Source: Pelagibacteraceae bacterium
GTDB lineage: Bacteria; Pseudomonadota; Alphaproteobacteria; Pelagibacterales; Pelagibacteraceae
Direction: 5' to 3'
DNA: 64,000 bases
Assembly: GCA_018402735.1 (NCBI GenBank)
Contig: JAGYIF010000001.1
Coordinates: 124,001 to 188,000, forward strand
Part shown: in pieces, positions 41,951-53,348 of the stretch
Layout: the number at the start of each line of letters is the position of its first letter
Numbering within the stretch: position 1 is the first letter of the stretch
Notes under the pieces: generated by a model
What the model was told of the DNA's origin: nothing
Databases searched by the model: none
The model's input: only the letters and a program-made list of their open reading frames with translations
Made by a program: the position numbers and the translations under genes

Positions 41951-42742
41951 TTAATATATATTTTTCTCGGTTGGAAATTTTCTTTTAATTATATCGGATT
42001 TAAATTTATGAACACTCCTCAATATTCTTCCTCTGATATCATCATATTGTTTTACGAATTTTGCAGTTTTGGTGAAATAACCAAGCAAATCCTCAGTAAC
42101 TAACACCTGTCCATCGCATTGTTTTGATGCTCCAATTCCTATTGTTTTGATGGTTGAGATTTTGCTTAATTTATCTGCCAGTGCTCTAGGCACAGACTCT
42201 ATAACAACGGAAAACGCTCCAGATTCTTGTACTGCTACAAGATCATTTATAATTGATTTTTCTTCTTTTTCAGATCTGCCTTTTACTTTGTAGTCAGACA
42301 GTTTATTGGCTTGTTGTGGCATTAAACCAATATGGCCCATAACAGGTATTTTGTTTTTAACTAAAGTCTTGATAATTTTTTTTATTTTTAAACCACCTTC
42401 AACTTTTACGGCATCACAATTTGTTTCTCTCATAATTTTTTTTGCATTTTTTAAGGCAATTTTTGAAGATGTCTCGTAAGTACCTTTTGGCATATCAACA
42501 ACTAAAACACTTTTCTTAACAGCTAGTCCTACAGCTTTTCCATGATTAATCATTGTTTGCAGGGTAACATTTTTTGTGAAATTATTGCCATAAATTACCA
42601 TAGACAAGGAATCTCCGACTAGAATTAAATCACAGTTACCATCTAAAATTTCTCCCATATACCTTGTGTATGCAGTTAGGCAAACTAATGGACGCTTAGT
42701 ATTACAAAATTTGGTTATTTTTTTTATTGTTTCTATTCCCAT
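41951..42742 (-). CDS. panB: 3-methyl-2-oxobutanoate hydroxymethyltransferase
   Basis: LVCLTAYT, DLILVGDSLSMV, VKVEGG, GHIGLMPQ. Confidence 0.96.
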   Translation of the reverse strand: MGIETIKKITKFCNTKRPLVCLTAYTRYMGEILDGNCDLILVGDSLSMVIYGNNFTKNVTLQTMINHGKAVGLAVKKSVLVVDMPKGTYETSSKIALKNAKKIMRETNCDAVKVEGGLKIKKIIKTLVKNKIPVMGHIGLMPQQANKLSDYKVKGRSEKEEKSIINDLVAVQESGAFSVVIESVPRALADKLSKISTIKTIGIGASKQCDGQVLVTEDLLGYFTKTAKFVKQYDDIRGRILRSVHKFKSDIIKRKFPTEKNIY

Positions 42743-44286
42743 TCTATTGTTCCTGGTGGTTTAGAAGTAACGTCATATACAACTCTATTGATTCCATTTA
42801 CTTCATTAACAATAGTACTACTTATCTCAGATAAATCAGAATGCTTAAAATTAAAATAATCAGCTGTCATTCCATCAACAGATGTAACTGCCCTTAATGC
42901 ACAAACATAGTCATAGGTCCTTGAGTCTCCCATGACTCCAACAGTTTTTATAGGTAACAAGGTAGCAAAAGCTTGCCAGATATTTTTATAAAGATTTCGC
43001 TTTTTTAATTCTTTAATAAAAATATCATCAGCATGTTGTAAAATCTTAATTTTTCTTTTATCGACAGCTCCTAATATTCTTATTGCCAGACCTGGCCCAG
43101 GAAAGGGATGTCTATCTAAAATAGTTCTGGAAATATTCATTTTTCTGCCAAGAATTCTTACTTCGTCTTTAAACATTTCTCTAAAAGGCTCTAGTAAAGT
43201 AAATTTAATTTTTTTTGGCAATCCACCAACGTTATGATGCGATTTAATTTTAGAAGTAGGGCTGCCAGAGAAGCTTTGGCTTTCAATGACATCAGGGTAA
43301 AGCGTTCCCTGAGCTAAAAAATCTACATTGTTATATTGTTTGCTGAACAATTGAAAAATGTCAATAAATGTCTTACCAATAATTTTTCTTTTTTTTTCTG
43401 GGTCATATACATTTTTTAATTTTTTTATAAATAGATCCCCCTTATTTAAATGAATAAAGTTTTTTTTAAATTTTTTTTTGTAAATATACGAAATTTCTTC
43501 ACTTTCATTTTTTCTCATTAAACCCGTATCAATATAAACACAAATTACATTGTTTTTTATTGCCTTATGCAAAATATGAGCAAGAACGCTACTATCTACC
43601 CCTCCAGAAAGAGCACATAGGACTTTTTTATTACCTACTTTTTCTTTAATTTCTTGAATAATTTTTTTTAATTTTGTTACATCTGTCCAATTTTTTTTAC
43701 ATTTACATATGCTAAAAATAAAGTTTTTAAATATAACTTCTCCGTTATTAGTATGAATCACTTCAGGATGAAATTGAACAGTATAAATATTTTCTTTTAA
43801 ATTTTGAGTAATAGCGCAACTTGAATTTTTTGTAAACGCAACTGTAGAAAAACCTTTTCCAATTTCTGTAACTTGATCAGAATGGCTCATCCAAACCAAA
43901 TTTTTTTTATTTTTAAAAAAGTTTTTAGTTAACGGTGAATTGTTTTTTAAAAAAATTTCTGCTCTTCCAAACTCCTTTTTTTTAGAAAATTTAACTTTAC
44001 CCTGAAAATGCTTAGCAATTAGTTGGTGTCCATAACAAATTGCTAGCACGGGAATTCCTTTTAATAAGTAAAAATTTTTAATTCTTGGAGATTTAAACTC
44101 AGGAATTGATGCGGGGCCACCAGAAAGAATAATTCCTTTTATATTGGTAAGTTTTAATAACTTATTAAAATTTTGTACATTTATTATTTCACAGAACACT
44201 GATAATTCTCTAATTCTTCTTGCTATTAGCTGAGTAACTTGTGATCCAAAATCTATAATTAAAATTTTATTCGCATCTTTGCTCAT
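42733..44286 (-). CDS. guaA: GMP synthase
   Basis: GATase motif AICYGHQLIA, PP-loop ALSGGVDSSVLA, DRHPFPGPGLAIRILG. Confidence 0.98.
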   Translation of the reverse strand: MSKDANKILIIDFGSQVTQLIARRIRELSVFCEIINVQNFNKLLKLTNIKGIILSGGPASIPEFKSPRIKNFYLLKGIPVLAICYGHQLIAKHFQGKVKFSKKKEFGRAEIFLKNNSPLTKNFFKNKKNLVWMSHSDQVTEIGKGFSTVAFTKNSSCAITQNLKENIYTVQFHPEVIHTNNGEVIFKNFIFSICKCKKNWTDVTKLKKIIQEIKEKVGNKKVLCALSGGVDSSVLAHILHKAIKNNVICVYIDTGLMRKNESEEISYIYKKKFKKNFIHLNKGDLFIKKLKNVYDPEKKRKIIGKTFIDIFQLFSKQYNNVDFLAQGTLYPDVIESQSFSGSPTSKIKSHHNVGGLPKKIKFTLLEPFREMFKDEVRILGRKMNISRTILDRHPFPGPGLAIRILGAVDKRKIKILQHADDIFIKELKKRNLYKNIWQAFATLLPIKTVGVMGDSRTYDYVCALRAVTSVDGMTADYFNFKHSDLSEISSTIVNEVNGINRVVYDVTSKPPGTIEWE

Positions 44287-44290
44287 TGCA

Positions 44291-44704
44291 CTACCCTTTG
44301 AATTTTTTTATAATTAAATCGATCTCATTTAATTCATTACAAAGTTTTGTGCATACAGAACTTAAAATTTTATAATTTGCTTCCGCTACTGAATAATCAC
44401 CTTCGTCAATGTTTAATTTTATCATTAACAATAAAGCTTCTTCGTTTTTTGGATCAAGTAACAATGCTGTTTTAATATTTTTTTTTTCTTCTTGTTCGTT
44501 TTTTGCTTCAGAAAATATTTTTGACAAATAAATATAGCTATCAATATTTTTTGGATTTAAAACAATACTTTTTTCGAATTCAATTCTTGCTCGTTCAAAA
44601 TCTTTTTTTTCAAAAAAGTTTTTACCTTTTGTTAAATTTATATTCTCAATAGCAACACTAGTGCTGCTATATAAAATTAACAGCAACGATAAGAATAGTT
44701 TCAT
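44291..44704 (-). CDS. Small exported TPR protein
   Basis: Signal peptide plus TPR-like repeats (KGKNFFEKKDFERARIEFEKSI...). Confidence 0.65.
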   Translation of the reverse strand: MKLFLSLLLILYSSTSVAIENINLTKGKNFFEKKDFERARIEFEKSIVLNPKNIDSYIYLSKIFSEAKNEQEEKKNIKTALLLDPKNEEALLLMIKLNIDEGDYSVAEANYKILSSVCTKLCNELNEIDLIIKKFKG

Positions 44705-46168
44705 TTAATTTTCTATAGGATAATTTGGCGATTGTTTAGTAATTTGAACGTCATGAACATGCCCTTCTTTTATTCCTGAATTTGTAATTTCAACAAAAGT
44801 AGCCTTTTTTTTAAGCTGCTCAATAGTTTTGGCCCCGACATATCCCATGGATGATTTTAATCCACCAACTAATTGATTAACAATATTTTTAACTGGACCT
44901 CTATATGGAACCCTACCTTCAATTCCTTCTGGTACTAATTTTAAAGAATCTTTTATATCCTGTTGAAAATATCTATCTGCCGATCCTCTTGCCATTGCTG
45001 CAAGCGATCCCATTCCACGATAAGATTTGTAACTTCTGCCTTGGTAATAAAATATTTCACCTGGAGCCTCATCCGTTCCAGCAAATAAAGATCCAATCAT
45101 AACAGTATCAGCTCCTGCACCAATTGCTTTAGCTATATCACCTGAGTATCTTATTCCCCCGTCTGCTATAATTTTAACTTTATAATTTTTCAATCCATTC
45201 GCTACATTTTGAATGGCGGTAAATTGGGGCATCCCTACTCCAGCCACAACTCTAGTTGTGCATATAGATCCTGGTCCTATGCCAACTTTAATAGCATCAG
45301 CTCCACTATCTGCCAATTCTTTTGCTGCATCAGCAGTCGCAACATTACCTACAATTAAATTTTTAAATTTAAATTTCTTTTTTATATTTTTTAAAGCAAG
45401 AAATACCAAATCAGTGTGTCCATGAGCTGTATCTAGAATTAAAACATCAACTCCAGACTCTATTAAATGTTCTGCTCTTATTAAACCTTCGTCTCCAACT
45501 CCTATGGCACCCGCGACCATCAAGGATTGTTTGCTATCTTTAGAAGCATCTGGATATAATTGAGATTTTTCTAAATCTTTAACAGTAATTAATCCAACAC
45601 ATTGAAATTGTTTATTTACAACTACAAGCTTTTCTATTCTGTGTTCGTGCAATAGTTTTTTAGCATCGTCAGATTTTACTCCTTGGTTTACCGTGACAAC
45701 ATTTTTTGTCATTAAATCTTTAACTTTTGCTTTAGTATTTTTTGCAAATCGTAAATCACGATTAGTAATAATTCCTACTAATTTAGTTTTTTTATCAACT
45801 ACAGGTATTCCTGAGATTTTGTGTAACATCATTAATTCAATGGCAGCAGAGATATCCATTTCTGGACTTATAGTGATTGGATCAACAACCATTCCAGATT
45901 CAAATTTTTTAACATTTTTAATCTGTATGGACTGCTCCTCAACTGTCATATTTTTATGAATACATGCAATACCACCTAATTGAGCCATTGCGATCGCCAA
46001 TCTATAATCAGAAACTGTATCCATAGCAGCTGAAATTATTGGAATCCCTAACGAAATATTGTTTGTTAGTGCCGTTCTAGTAATTGAGCTTGTAGGTAAG
46101 TGTGATGACTTTTTAGGTACAAGAAGTACATCATCAAATGTAAGTGCTTTCTTTAGTTCCATAAACAC
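44705..46168 (-). CDS. guaB: IMP dehydrogenase
   Basis: [14 protein letters not shown] domains, [21 protein letters not shown]; likely start ATG at 46162. Confidence 0.98.
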   Translation of the reverse strand: MFMELKKALTFDDVLLVPKKSSHLPTSSITRTALTNNISLGIPIISAAMDTVSDYRLAIAMAQLGGIACIHKNMTVEEQSIQIKNVKKFESGMVVDPITISPEMDISAAIELMMLHKISGIPVVDKKTKLVGIITNRDLRFAKNTKAKVKDLMTKNVVTVNQGVKSDDAKKLLHEHRIEKLVVVNKQFQCVGLITVKDLEKSQLYPDASKDSKQSLMVAGAIGVGDEGLIRAEHLIESGVDVLILDTAHGHTDLVFLALKNIKKKFKFKNLIVGNVATADAAKELADSGADAIKVGIGPGSICTTRVVAGVGMPQFTAIQNVANGLKNYKVKIIADGGIRYSGDIAKAIGAGADTVMIGSLFAGTDEAPGEIFYYQGRSYKSYRGMGSLAAMARGSADRYFQQDIKDSLKLVPEGIEGRVPYRGPVKNIVNQLVGGLKSSMGYVGAKTIEQLKKKATFVEITNSGIKEGHVHDVQITKQSPNYPIEN

Positions 46169-46200
46169 GTTTATTTTACAATTGGACTGTTGTCAATAAA

Positions 46201-46827
46201 TTATAAAACCGAATATAAATAAAGCTCTTTAGATTCTTTCCTGCTCGAATTTGGCTTAATAAAAAGATGTTTTGTGAAGTTATTTTTTACAAAATCTACA
46301 ACTTCTTGATTACCCGTTCCAGAAAAAGTTTTGATCAATATCGACCCATTTTTTTTTAAATACTTCAAAGCGAAAATCATAACCTGCAAAGATATGGCAT
46401 TACTGCGCATAGCGTCCAATGATCGATTACCAGTAGAATTTTCAGCAATATCTGACAGTACAACGTCAAACTTCTCTCCTTTTGTTCCCTTGATTAATTT
46501 TTCTTTAACTTGATCTTCAGTAAAATCACCTGTAACAATTTTGCAATTTGCAATCGGATCTATTTTTAACAAATCCATAGCAATGTTGTATCCATCTTTA
46601 TTTATTTTGCTTGAATATTGAGACCAGCTTCCTGGGGCCGCTCCAAGATCAATAATGTTTTGATTGTTTTTTAAAAATTTGTGCTTTTCATTAATTTCAA
46701 TAAGCTTAAAAATTGCTCTCGATCTATAATTTAATTTCTTAGCTTCGGAAACTAACGGATCATTTAACTGTCTTGTTAACCAAAGTTTTGAACTGTGGCT
46801 TAAGTTTTTTTTTTGAAATTTTTTCAA
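46201..46827 (-). CDS. rlmE: 23S rRNA 2'-O-ribose methyltransferase (RlmE/FtsJ)
   Basis: RSRAIFKLIEINEKHKFLK, DLGAAPGSWSQ, DVVLSDIAENSTG. Confidence 0.95.
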   Translation of the reverse strand: MKKFQKKNLSHSSKLWLTRQLNDPLVSEAKKLNYRSRAIFKLIEINEKHKFLKNNQNIIDLGAAPGSWSQYSSKINKDGYNIAMDLLKIDPIANCKIVTGDFTEDQVKEKLIKGTKGEKFDVVLSDIAENSTGNRSLDAMRSNAISLQVMIFALKYLKKNGSILIKTFSGTGNQEVVDFVKNNFTKHLFIKPNSSRKESKELYLYSVL

Positions 46828-46847
46828 AGAACTAAAATATTGCTTGA

Positions 46848-47627
46848 TTATAAAAGATCGTCTGAAATCAAACTATCTTTTGAGCTTATTTTTAAATTAT
46901 GCTTTTTTTTTACTATTTTATAGTGAAAAAAACTAATAGGTATAGACAGTAAGTACAGTAATCCAACTACAAATAATGTCTCAAAAGTATAATTGATCAA
47001 GAAGCCAAAGACTAACCCAGAGATTATCATTACTAATAAAATAATTGGCTTAGTAACTTTGAATTTTTTAAAAGCATAAGTTGGTATTTTACTTATCATT
47101 AAAAATGAAGTGATTAATACAACAGATAAAGAAATATTATTTATTTGTGTTATTGAGTTAGAAAAATTGCTTAAGCTCAAAATAACAGGTAATAATAAAA
47201 TACCAGCTCCAGCTGGCGAAGGTACTCCTGTAAAAAAATTTTCTAACCATGGACTTTTAGTTACTACTGAAGAAACATTAAATCTTGCTAACCTCAAGCA
47301 ACAACAAATTACAAAAAGAAGTGTAGCGAGCCAACCTAAATTTCCATACATGTTTAATTCCCATATATAAATAATTAAAGCGGGTGCTACACCAAAGTTA
47401 ACAAAATCAACCAACGAATCTAGTTCAGCACCAAATTTTGAAGTGCCTTTTATTAATCTTGCAATTCTTCCGTCAGCAGCATCCAATATAGCAGCCAAGG
47501 TTAGGCATATAACTGCATAATGAAAATTTTGAATTAAAGTAAATTTAATTGAAGTAAGACCTAGGCACAAAGCTAACACGGTTATAACATTCGGTATAAC
47601 AGCTCTAATGCTTACAGCTTTTTTCAT
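46848..47627 (-). CDS. pssA: CDP-diacylglycerol--serine O-phosphatidyltransferase
   Basis: CDP-alcohol phosphatidyltransferase motif DAADGRIARLIKGTSKFGAELDSLVDFVNFG; next to psd. Confidence 0.95.
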   Translation of the reverse strand: MKKAVSIRAVIPNVITVLALCLGLTSIKFTLIQNFHYAVICLTLAAILDAADGRIARLIKGTSKFGAELDSLVDFVNFGVAPALIIYIWELNMYGNLGWLATLLFVICCCLRLARFNVSSVVTKSPWLENFFTGVPSPAGAGILLLPVILSLSNFSNSITQINNISLSVVLITSFLMISKIPTYAFKKFKVTKPIILLVMIISGLVFGFLINYTFETLFVVGLLYLLSIPISFFHYKIVKKKHNLKISSKDSLISDDLL

Positions 47628-47644
47628 GAATAATATTTATCTAT

Positions 47645-48298
47645 TTATTTTTTCTTAGCCAATAGAGATTCACCTGCTACAACGGATTGTCCTACTTTTG
47701 CAAGTAATTGATAACTACTATCAAAATATAAATCAACTCTACTTCCAAAGCGAATAATTCCGAACCTTTCACCTTGACCCAAACGATTTCCTGGTTCTGT
47801 TTCACAAATAATCCTTCTTGCAACTAGACCTGCAATTTGCACAATCCCAAATTCATCTCCACTTAAAGATTTTACTTTTAATATATTTCTTTCATTATGC
47901 TCACTGGCTTTATCTAAAGAAGCATTGATAAACTTTCCTGGTTTATAAAAAATCTCTTGGACAGAGCATTCAAGCGGAACTCTATTTACATGGCAATTAA
48001 ACACATTCATAAACACGCTTACTCTAATAAATTCTTTTGAATCCAAGCCAACTTCTTTTGGTCCCTTGCACTGTGTAATCATACTAATTTTTCCATCGGC
48101 TGGACTAACTAAATAACTATTATCGTTTATTGGTACTCTGTCCGGATCTCTAAAAAAATAATAAACCCAGATATTTAAAATAATTCCTACAAATCCTAAA
48201 GTATTAGATAAGAAAAAAATAAAAAAATTAACTATAAGCGTAATAGTTAATATTTTTATACCTTCTTTATGAATTTGCGGAAAAATTATTTCTAACAT
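47645..48298 (-). CDS. psd: Phosphatidylserine decarboxylase (short type)
   Basis: VSPADGKIS, FRVSVFMNVFNCHVNRVP-like core, RFGSRVDLY (GS processing motif); start MLEIIFPQIHKEG preferred over the ORF-track start. Confidence 0.95.
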   Translation of the reverse strand: MLEIIFPQIHKEGIKILTITLIVNFFIFFLSNTLGFVGIILNIWVYYFFRDPDRVPINDNSYLVSPADGKISMITQCKGPKEVGLDSKEFIRVSVFMNVFNCHVNRVPLECSVQEIFYKPGKFINASLDKASEHNERNILKVKSLSGDEFGIVQIAGLVARRIICETEPGNRLGQGERFGIIRFGSRVDLYFDSSYQLLAKVGQSVVAGESLLAKKK

Positions 48299-48357
48299 TA
48301 ATTTATAATTGCTTGTATTAACTACATCTATATAACAGTTTTTTTTAAAATAATAGC

Positions 48358-49572
48358 ATGGCAAAAATTAGAGTTAAAAATCCAGTAGTAGAGCTAGATG
48401 GTGACGAGATGACTAGAATCATCTGGGATTTTATCAAGCAAAAATTAATTCTACCTTATTTAGATATAGATCTTAAATATTTTGATTTAAGTATGGAGAG
48501 TAGAGATAGAACTAACGATCAAATCACAATAGATAGTGCCAATGAAATTAAGAAATATGGGGTTGGCGTTAAATGCGCAACAATAACACCAGATGAGGCA
48601 AGAGTTGAAGAGTTTAAGCTAAAAAAAATGTGGAAGTCTCCTAATGGTACAATAAGAAATATTTTAGGAGGAACAATTTTTAGAGAACCAATTATTTGTA
48701 AAAATGTGCCAAGACTTGTTCCTGGTTGGACAGATCCAATTGTCATCGGTAGACATGCTTTTGGTGATCAGTATAGGGCTACAGATTTTAAAGTTCCTGG
48801 TAAAGGTAAATTGACTATTAAATGGACATCCGAAGATGGAAAAGATTCGTTGGAGCACGAAGTATTCAATTTTCCAAGTTCTGGAGTTGCTTTATCTATG
48901 TACAATTTAGATGATTCTATAAAAGATTTTGCAAGATCATGTATGAATTATGGACTGCTTAGGAAATGGCCAGTTTATCTTTCTACAAAAAATACAATTT
49001 TAAAAACATATGATGGAAGATTTAAAGACTTATTTCAAGAGGTGTTTGATAAAGAATTTAAAGTAGAGTTTCAAAAGTACAAACTTACTTACGAACATAG
49101 ACTAATAGATGACATGGTTGCGTGCGCTATGAAATGGAGTGGTGGCTATGTATGGGCATGCAAAAATTACGACGGGGATGTTCAATGCGATACTGTTGCC
49201 CAAGGTTATGGTTCTTTAGGACTAATGACTAGCGTTTTGATGACACCGGATGGAAAAACAGTTGAGTCTGAAGCTGCGCATGGAACTGTTACTAGGCACT
49301 ATAGGGAACATCAAAAAGGGAATGAGACTTCCACAAACCCAATTGCATCAATTTTTGCTTGGACAAAGGGTTTGGCACACAGAGGAAAACTTGATGGAAA
49401 TGAAGAATTAATAAAATTTACAAATGCTTTGGAAGAAACATGTATTGAAACTGTTGTAAATGGAGAAATGACAAAAGATTTGGCTATATTAATTAGTCGA
49501 GATCAAAAGTTTCTAACTACAAATAATTTTTTAGAAGCAATAAATAAAAACCTCCAAAGTAAACTTCAATAA
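48358..49572 (+). CDS. icd: NADP-dependent isocitrate dehydrogenase
   Basis: [30 protein letters not shown], eukaryotic-like homodimeric IDH type. Confidence 0.97.
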   Translation: MAKIRVKNPVVELDGDEMTRIIWDFIKQKLILPYLDIDLKYFDLSMESRDRTNDQITIDSANEIKKYGVGVKCATITPDEARVEEFKLKKMWKSPNGTIRNILGGTIFREPIICKNVPRLVPGWTDPIVIGRHAFGDQYRATDFKVPGKGKLTIKWTSEDGKDSLEHEVFNFPSSGVALSMYNLDDSIKDFARSCMNYGLLRKWPVYLSTKNTILKTYDGRFKDLFQEVFDKEFKVEFQKYKLTYEHRLIDDMVACAMKWSGGYVWACKNYDGDVQCDTVAQGYGSLGLMTSVLMTPDGKTVESEAAHGTVTRHYREHQKGNETSTNPIASIFAWTKGLAHRGKLDGNEELIKFTNALEETCIETVVNGEMTKDLAILISRDQKFLTTNNFLEAINKNLQSKLQ

Positions 49573-49575
49573 AGT

Positions 49576-50562
49576 TTGCAAGAAAAAATAAAAAATATTT
49601 TAGTTATAAATGCCGGCGGTGGTATCGGAGATGCTTTACAATTTTTAAAAATTTTTAAATTACTTGATATAGAGTTTAACCAGCCAAAAATTTATTATTA
49701 TGGAAGTGATTTAAACAATTTTTGGTTTGAGACATCTTTAAAATCATTAAAACCATACAACGTTACAACTATAAAAGACTATCCATTATATTATGGGTTT
49801 AGATTAATTCATTTTTTTTACAAAACTATTAAAAATGAACGAAAATATGACCTAATCATAGACAATCAATCCAAAATTAGGAATTCATTAATATACAAAC
49901 AGATACCACATAAATATTTCTTAACTTTTGCCATGCGAGGATTATTAAGCAATCCATTAATATATTTAAGCAAAAAAACTCATACTCAAACAAGGGTGTT
50001 TATGTATTTAGAAAAATTTCTAAATAAAAAAATTAATTTTCAAAATTACAATATTGAAATTAACGATATATACGAAAAGGAAGCAAAGAGACTTATAGAT
50101 AGTACAAAAAAATATATAGGCTTTTCAATTAAAGCTGGTCACCCAACAAGAAGTAAGGAAATTCAGTTAGTAGAAATAATTAAAACAGCACAATATTTTG
50201 TGGATAAAAATTATATACCTGTTTTTTTTATTGAAGAGAAAAATAATCAAGAAATAACTGAAATAAAAAAACACTTGCCGGAAGCGTATTTTCCTGAACA
50301 TATTGCAAAAGCTGAACTAAAAAATCCATCTCTTGTAATCGCCTTAGCCAATAACATGGAATTCAATATTACAATTGATAATGGTGTGATGCATATGCTT
50401 GGTCTAAGCAGTAAAAAACTTTTTTGTTTTTTTTACAAAAACTCAAAAAAATTTAAACCACTTCGAGAAAATGTCTTCATTTATGATTGTGAAGATGAGA
50501 ATACAAACATCAAATTACTTACTTCTGAAAAAATAATTGAGTTTATAATTGATAAAATTTAG
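49576..50562 (+). CDS. Glycosyltransferase family 9-like protein (TTG start)
   Basis: N-terminal ILVINAGGGIGDALQFL, C-terminal ITIDNGVMHMLGLSSKKLFCFF resembling heptosyltransferases. Confidence 0.6.
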   Translation: MQEKIKNILVINAGGGIGDALQFLKIFKLLDIEFNQPKIYYYGSDLNNFWFETSLKSLKPYNVTTIKDYPLYYGFRLIHFFYKTIKNERKYDLIIDNQSKIRNSLIYKQIPHKYFLTFAMRGLLSNPLIYLSKKTHTQTRVFMYLEKFLNKKINFQNYNIEINDIYEKEAKRLIDSTKKYIGFSIKAGHPTRSKEIQLVEIIKTAQYFVDKNYIPVFFIEEKNNQEITEIKKHLPEAYFPEHIAKAELKNPSLVIALANNMEFNITIDNGVMHMLGLSSKKLFCFFYKNSKKFKPLRENVFIYDCEDENTNIKLLTSEKIIEFIIDKI

Positions 50563-53249
50563 TTAACTACATTCTTAATTTCGTTTAAAATTAATTTGTA
50601 AATAGATCTAATATCTAGTTGAATTTCTCCTCCGGCTTGGGCAAAATCTTTTCTACCTCCGCCACCTTTTCCATTAACCAACAATGATATTTTTTTGATT
50701 AAAGACGAGGCGTCAAATTTTTCTAGTAAATTATTTGAAACCCCAACGGCTAAACTTAATTTACCGTCAATTTCGCTAAAAACAATAATAACAATGTTTG
50801 AAAAATCTTTTTTGGCATCATCTACGATCGACCTCAAATCTTTACTGGATAATCCATGAATGTACTGAAATCTAATTACTAGATTATTTATTTTATGATC
50901 TTCAATAATATTTTTATCAGGACTTTTTAGAATATTTTGTTTATTTAAAAAATCAAAAAAATCATTTAACTTTGCTAACTTATCCAACAAACTAAATTCG
51001 GAAAATTGTTTAATATCGCCGTTTAACAAAATAATTTTATCCTCTAATTTTTTTATTTGGGATAATAAATTTTTTTCTTTTTCCTTGTATGACTTATCCA
51101 ATAAATTTTTATAATCTAAAAGTTCATTACTTCTTAGGGCCTCTATTCTTCTAACTCCGGAGGCAATAGATGATTCATTGATAATCTGAAAGTCACCTAT
51201 TTCTGACAAGTCAGAAACATGCGTACCTCCACAAAGTTCTGTTGAGAATACTTTATTATTATTATTATTACCCATCATCACTACCCTAACCTCTTCTCCA
51301 TACTTTTCTCCAAATAAAGCCATCGCTCCTAATTCTATAGCTTTTTTTGGAGACATAATTTTTGTTGTAACTGAGCCCCCTAAAGAAATTATATTATTTA
51401 CAATTTGATTAATTTTTACAATTTCATCTTTGTTAAGAGATTTAGAATGACTAAAATCAAATCGCAATCTGTCAGGCCCAACATAAGACCCTTTTTGAGC
51501 CACATGTAACCCAAGTGTATTTCTTAATGCTGCATGTAGTAGATGAGTGGCAGAGTGATAAGCTTTAATATTGTTTTTTCTTTTTTCATTTACTGAAAGA
51601 ACAGCATCTAAACCACTTCTAAACTCACCTGATTTTATTTCGCAATAATGAACAAACAAATCACCAAAAAATTTTTTTGTATCACTAACAAAACAAGCAT
51701 TTGCTCCAGAAATAATTTCACCCTGGTCACCTATTTGACCTCCAGATTCTGCATAAAAGGGGGTTTGATTAAATACTAATTGGACCGTATCTCCAGTTTT
51801 AGCCGAAAGTACTATCCTATTGTCTTTGACAATTGCTATCAATTTTCCTTCAGATTTATTGAAATTATAGCCAAGAAATTCTGTTGATCCAAATTTTTCT
51901 TTAATTTCAAACCAAACTTTGTCTATTCCTTGCGAACCAGTTCCCTTCCATGAAGATCTGGCTTCTTGTTTTTTTTGACTAATAATTTCTTGAAATTCAG
52001 AGTGATTAACTTTAATTTTTTTTTCTTTTAATACGTCTTCAGTTAGGTCTACTGGAAATCCATACGTATCATAAAGCTTAAAAGCTACTGTTCCTGGAAG
52101 CGTATTATTTTTAACCTTAGTTATCTCATTTTCTAATATTTTTAATCCATTTTTTAGCATGATTGAGAATTTTTCTTCCTCAGTTAACAATGTTTCTTTT
52201 ATTAATGCATGAGCAGTATCAAGTTGTGGATATTCATCTTTCATTAAATTAATTAAACATGGGAGTATTTCAAATAGAACTGGATCTGTTTTGCCCAAAG
52301 TATGAGCATGTCTCATTGCTCTTCTCATAATTCTTCTTAAAACATAACCTCTACCTTCATTAGACGGTGTAACTCCATCAGAAATTAAAAATGCACTAGC
52401 TCGTAAATGATCTGCTATAACTCTGTAGCTTGCTCTAGTATCGGCTGAGAAAGTTTTTTTTATTAAATTCTCTGAAAAGGATATTATTTCCTTAAACAAG
52501 TCTATTTCATAGTTATCATTTGTTCCTTGCATTACTGCCGCCATACGCTCCAAACCCATGCCTGTGTCTACAGATGGTTTTGGTAAATTAATTCTTTTAT
52601 CTTTAGAAATTTGCTCAAACTGCATAAACACTAGATTCCATATTTCTACATATCGATCTCCATCTTGTTCTAGCGTTCCGGGTAATCCTCCTTTAAGATT
52701 AGCTCCATGGTCATAAAAAATTTCGGAACATGGACCACATGGGCCAGTTTCTCCCATAGACCAAAAATTATCATTTGTTGAGATCTTAATTATTTTGTTA
52801 TCTGAAAAACCTGTAATTTTTCTCCACAAATCATAAGCTTCTGTATCTTCAGAAAATACAGTCATATAAAGTTTTTCTTTTGGTATTTGGAAATTTTTAG
52901 TAATCAGTTCCCAAGCATAGGTGATTGCTTGTTCCTTAAAATAGTCCCCGAATGAGAAATTTCCCAGCATTTCAAAAAAAGTATGATGTCTAGGGGTGTA
53001 GCCAACGTTGTCTAAATCATTGTGTTTACCACCAGCTCGCAAACATTTTTGTGATGTTGTTGCTTTGCTATAATTCCTTTTTTCAAGACCAGTAAAAACA
53101 TTTTTAAACTGTACCATTCCAGAATTAGCGAACATTAAAGTTGGATCGTTTTGGGGTACCAAAGAACTTGATTCCACTACTTCATGCCCGCTAGATTTAA
53201 AAAAATCTTTATATGTTTTTCTTACATTATGAAGGGACTTTTTTGACAT
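50559..53249 (-). CDS. alaS: Alanyl-tRNA synthetase
   Basis: Class II core (TSQKCLRAGGKHNDLDNVGYTPRHHTFFEMLGNFSFGDYF), HSATHLLHAALR, STELCGGTHV. Confidence 0.98.
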   Translation of the reverse strand: MSKKSLHNVRKTYKDFFKSSGHEVVESSSLVPQNDPTLMFANSGMVQFKNVFTGLEKRNYSKATTSQKCLRAGGKHNDLDNVGYTPRHHTFFEMLGNFSFGDYFKEQAITYAWELITKNFQIPKEKLYMTVFSEDTEAYDLWRKITGFSDNKIIKISTNDNFWSMGETGPCGPCSEIFYDHGANLKGGLPGTLEQDGDRYVEIWNLVFMQFEQISKDKRINLPKPSVDTGMGLERMAAVMQGTNDNYEIDLFKEIISFSENLIKKTFSADTRASYRVIADHLRASAFLISDGVTPSNEGRGYVLRRIMRRAMRHAHTLGKTDPVLFEILPCLINLMKDEYPQLDTAHALIKETLLTEEEKFSIMLKNGLKILENEITKVKNNTLPGTVAFKLYDTYGFPVDLTEDVLKEKKIKVNHSEFQEIISQKKQEARSSWKGTGSQGIDKVWFEIKEKFGSTEFLGYNFNKSEGKLIAIVKDNRIVLSAKTGDTVQLVFNQTPFYAESGGQIGDQGEIISGANACFVSDTKKFFGDLFVHYCEIKSGEFRSGLDAVLSVNEKRKNNIKAYHSATHLLHAALRNTLGLHVAQKGSYVGPDRLRFDFSHSKSLNKDEIVKINQIVNNIISLGGSVTTKIMSPKKAIELGAMALFGEKYGEEVRVVMMGNNNNNKVFSTELCGGTHVSDLSEIGDFQIINESSIASGVRRIEALRSNELLDYKNLLDKSYKEKEKNLLSQIKKLEDKIILLNGDIKQFSEFSLLDKLAKLNDFFDFLNKQNILKSPDKNIIEDHKINNLVIRFQYIHGLSSKDLRSIVDDAKKDFSNIVIIVFSEIDGKLSLAVGVSNNLLEKFDASSLIKKISLLVNGKGGGGRKDFAQAGGEIQLDIRSIYKLILNEIKNVVN

Positions 53250-53292
53250 ATTTCAATAAATACAACTTTTGAAATATAAGTCCAGAAAAGAC

Positions 53293-53315
53293 AAAGGCAC
53301 CATTTAGGTGCCTTT
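53293..53315 (-). terminator. Hairpin between recA and alaS, probable recA terminator
   Basis: AAAGGCACC-ATTTA-GGTGCCTTT perfect 9-bp stem; moderately T-rich on the minus strand downstream (GTCTTTTC). Confidence 0.7.
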
Positions 53316-53348
53316 ACTTACTTTAAGATGGCTAATAATAAAGTTATT

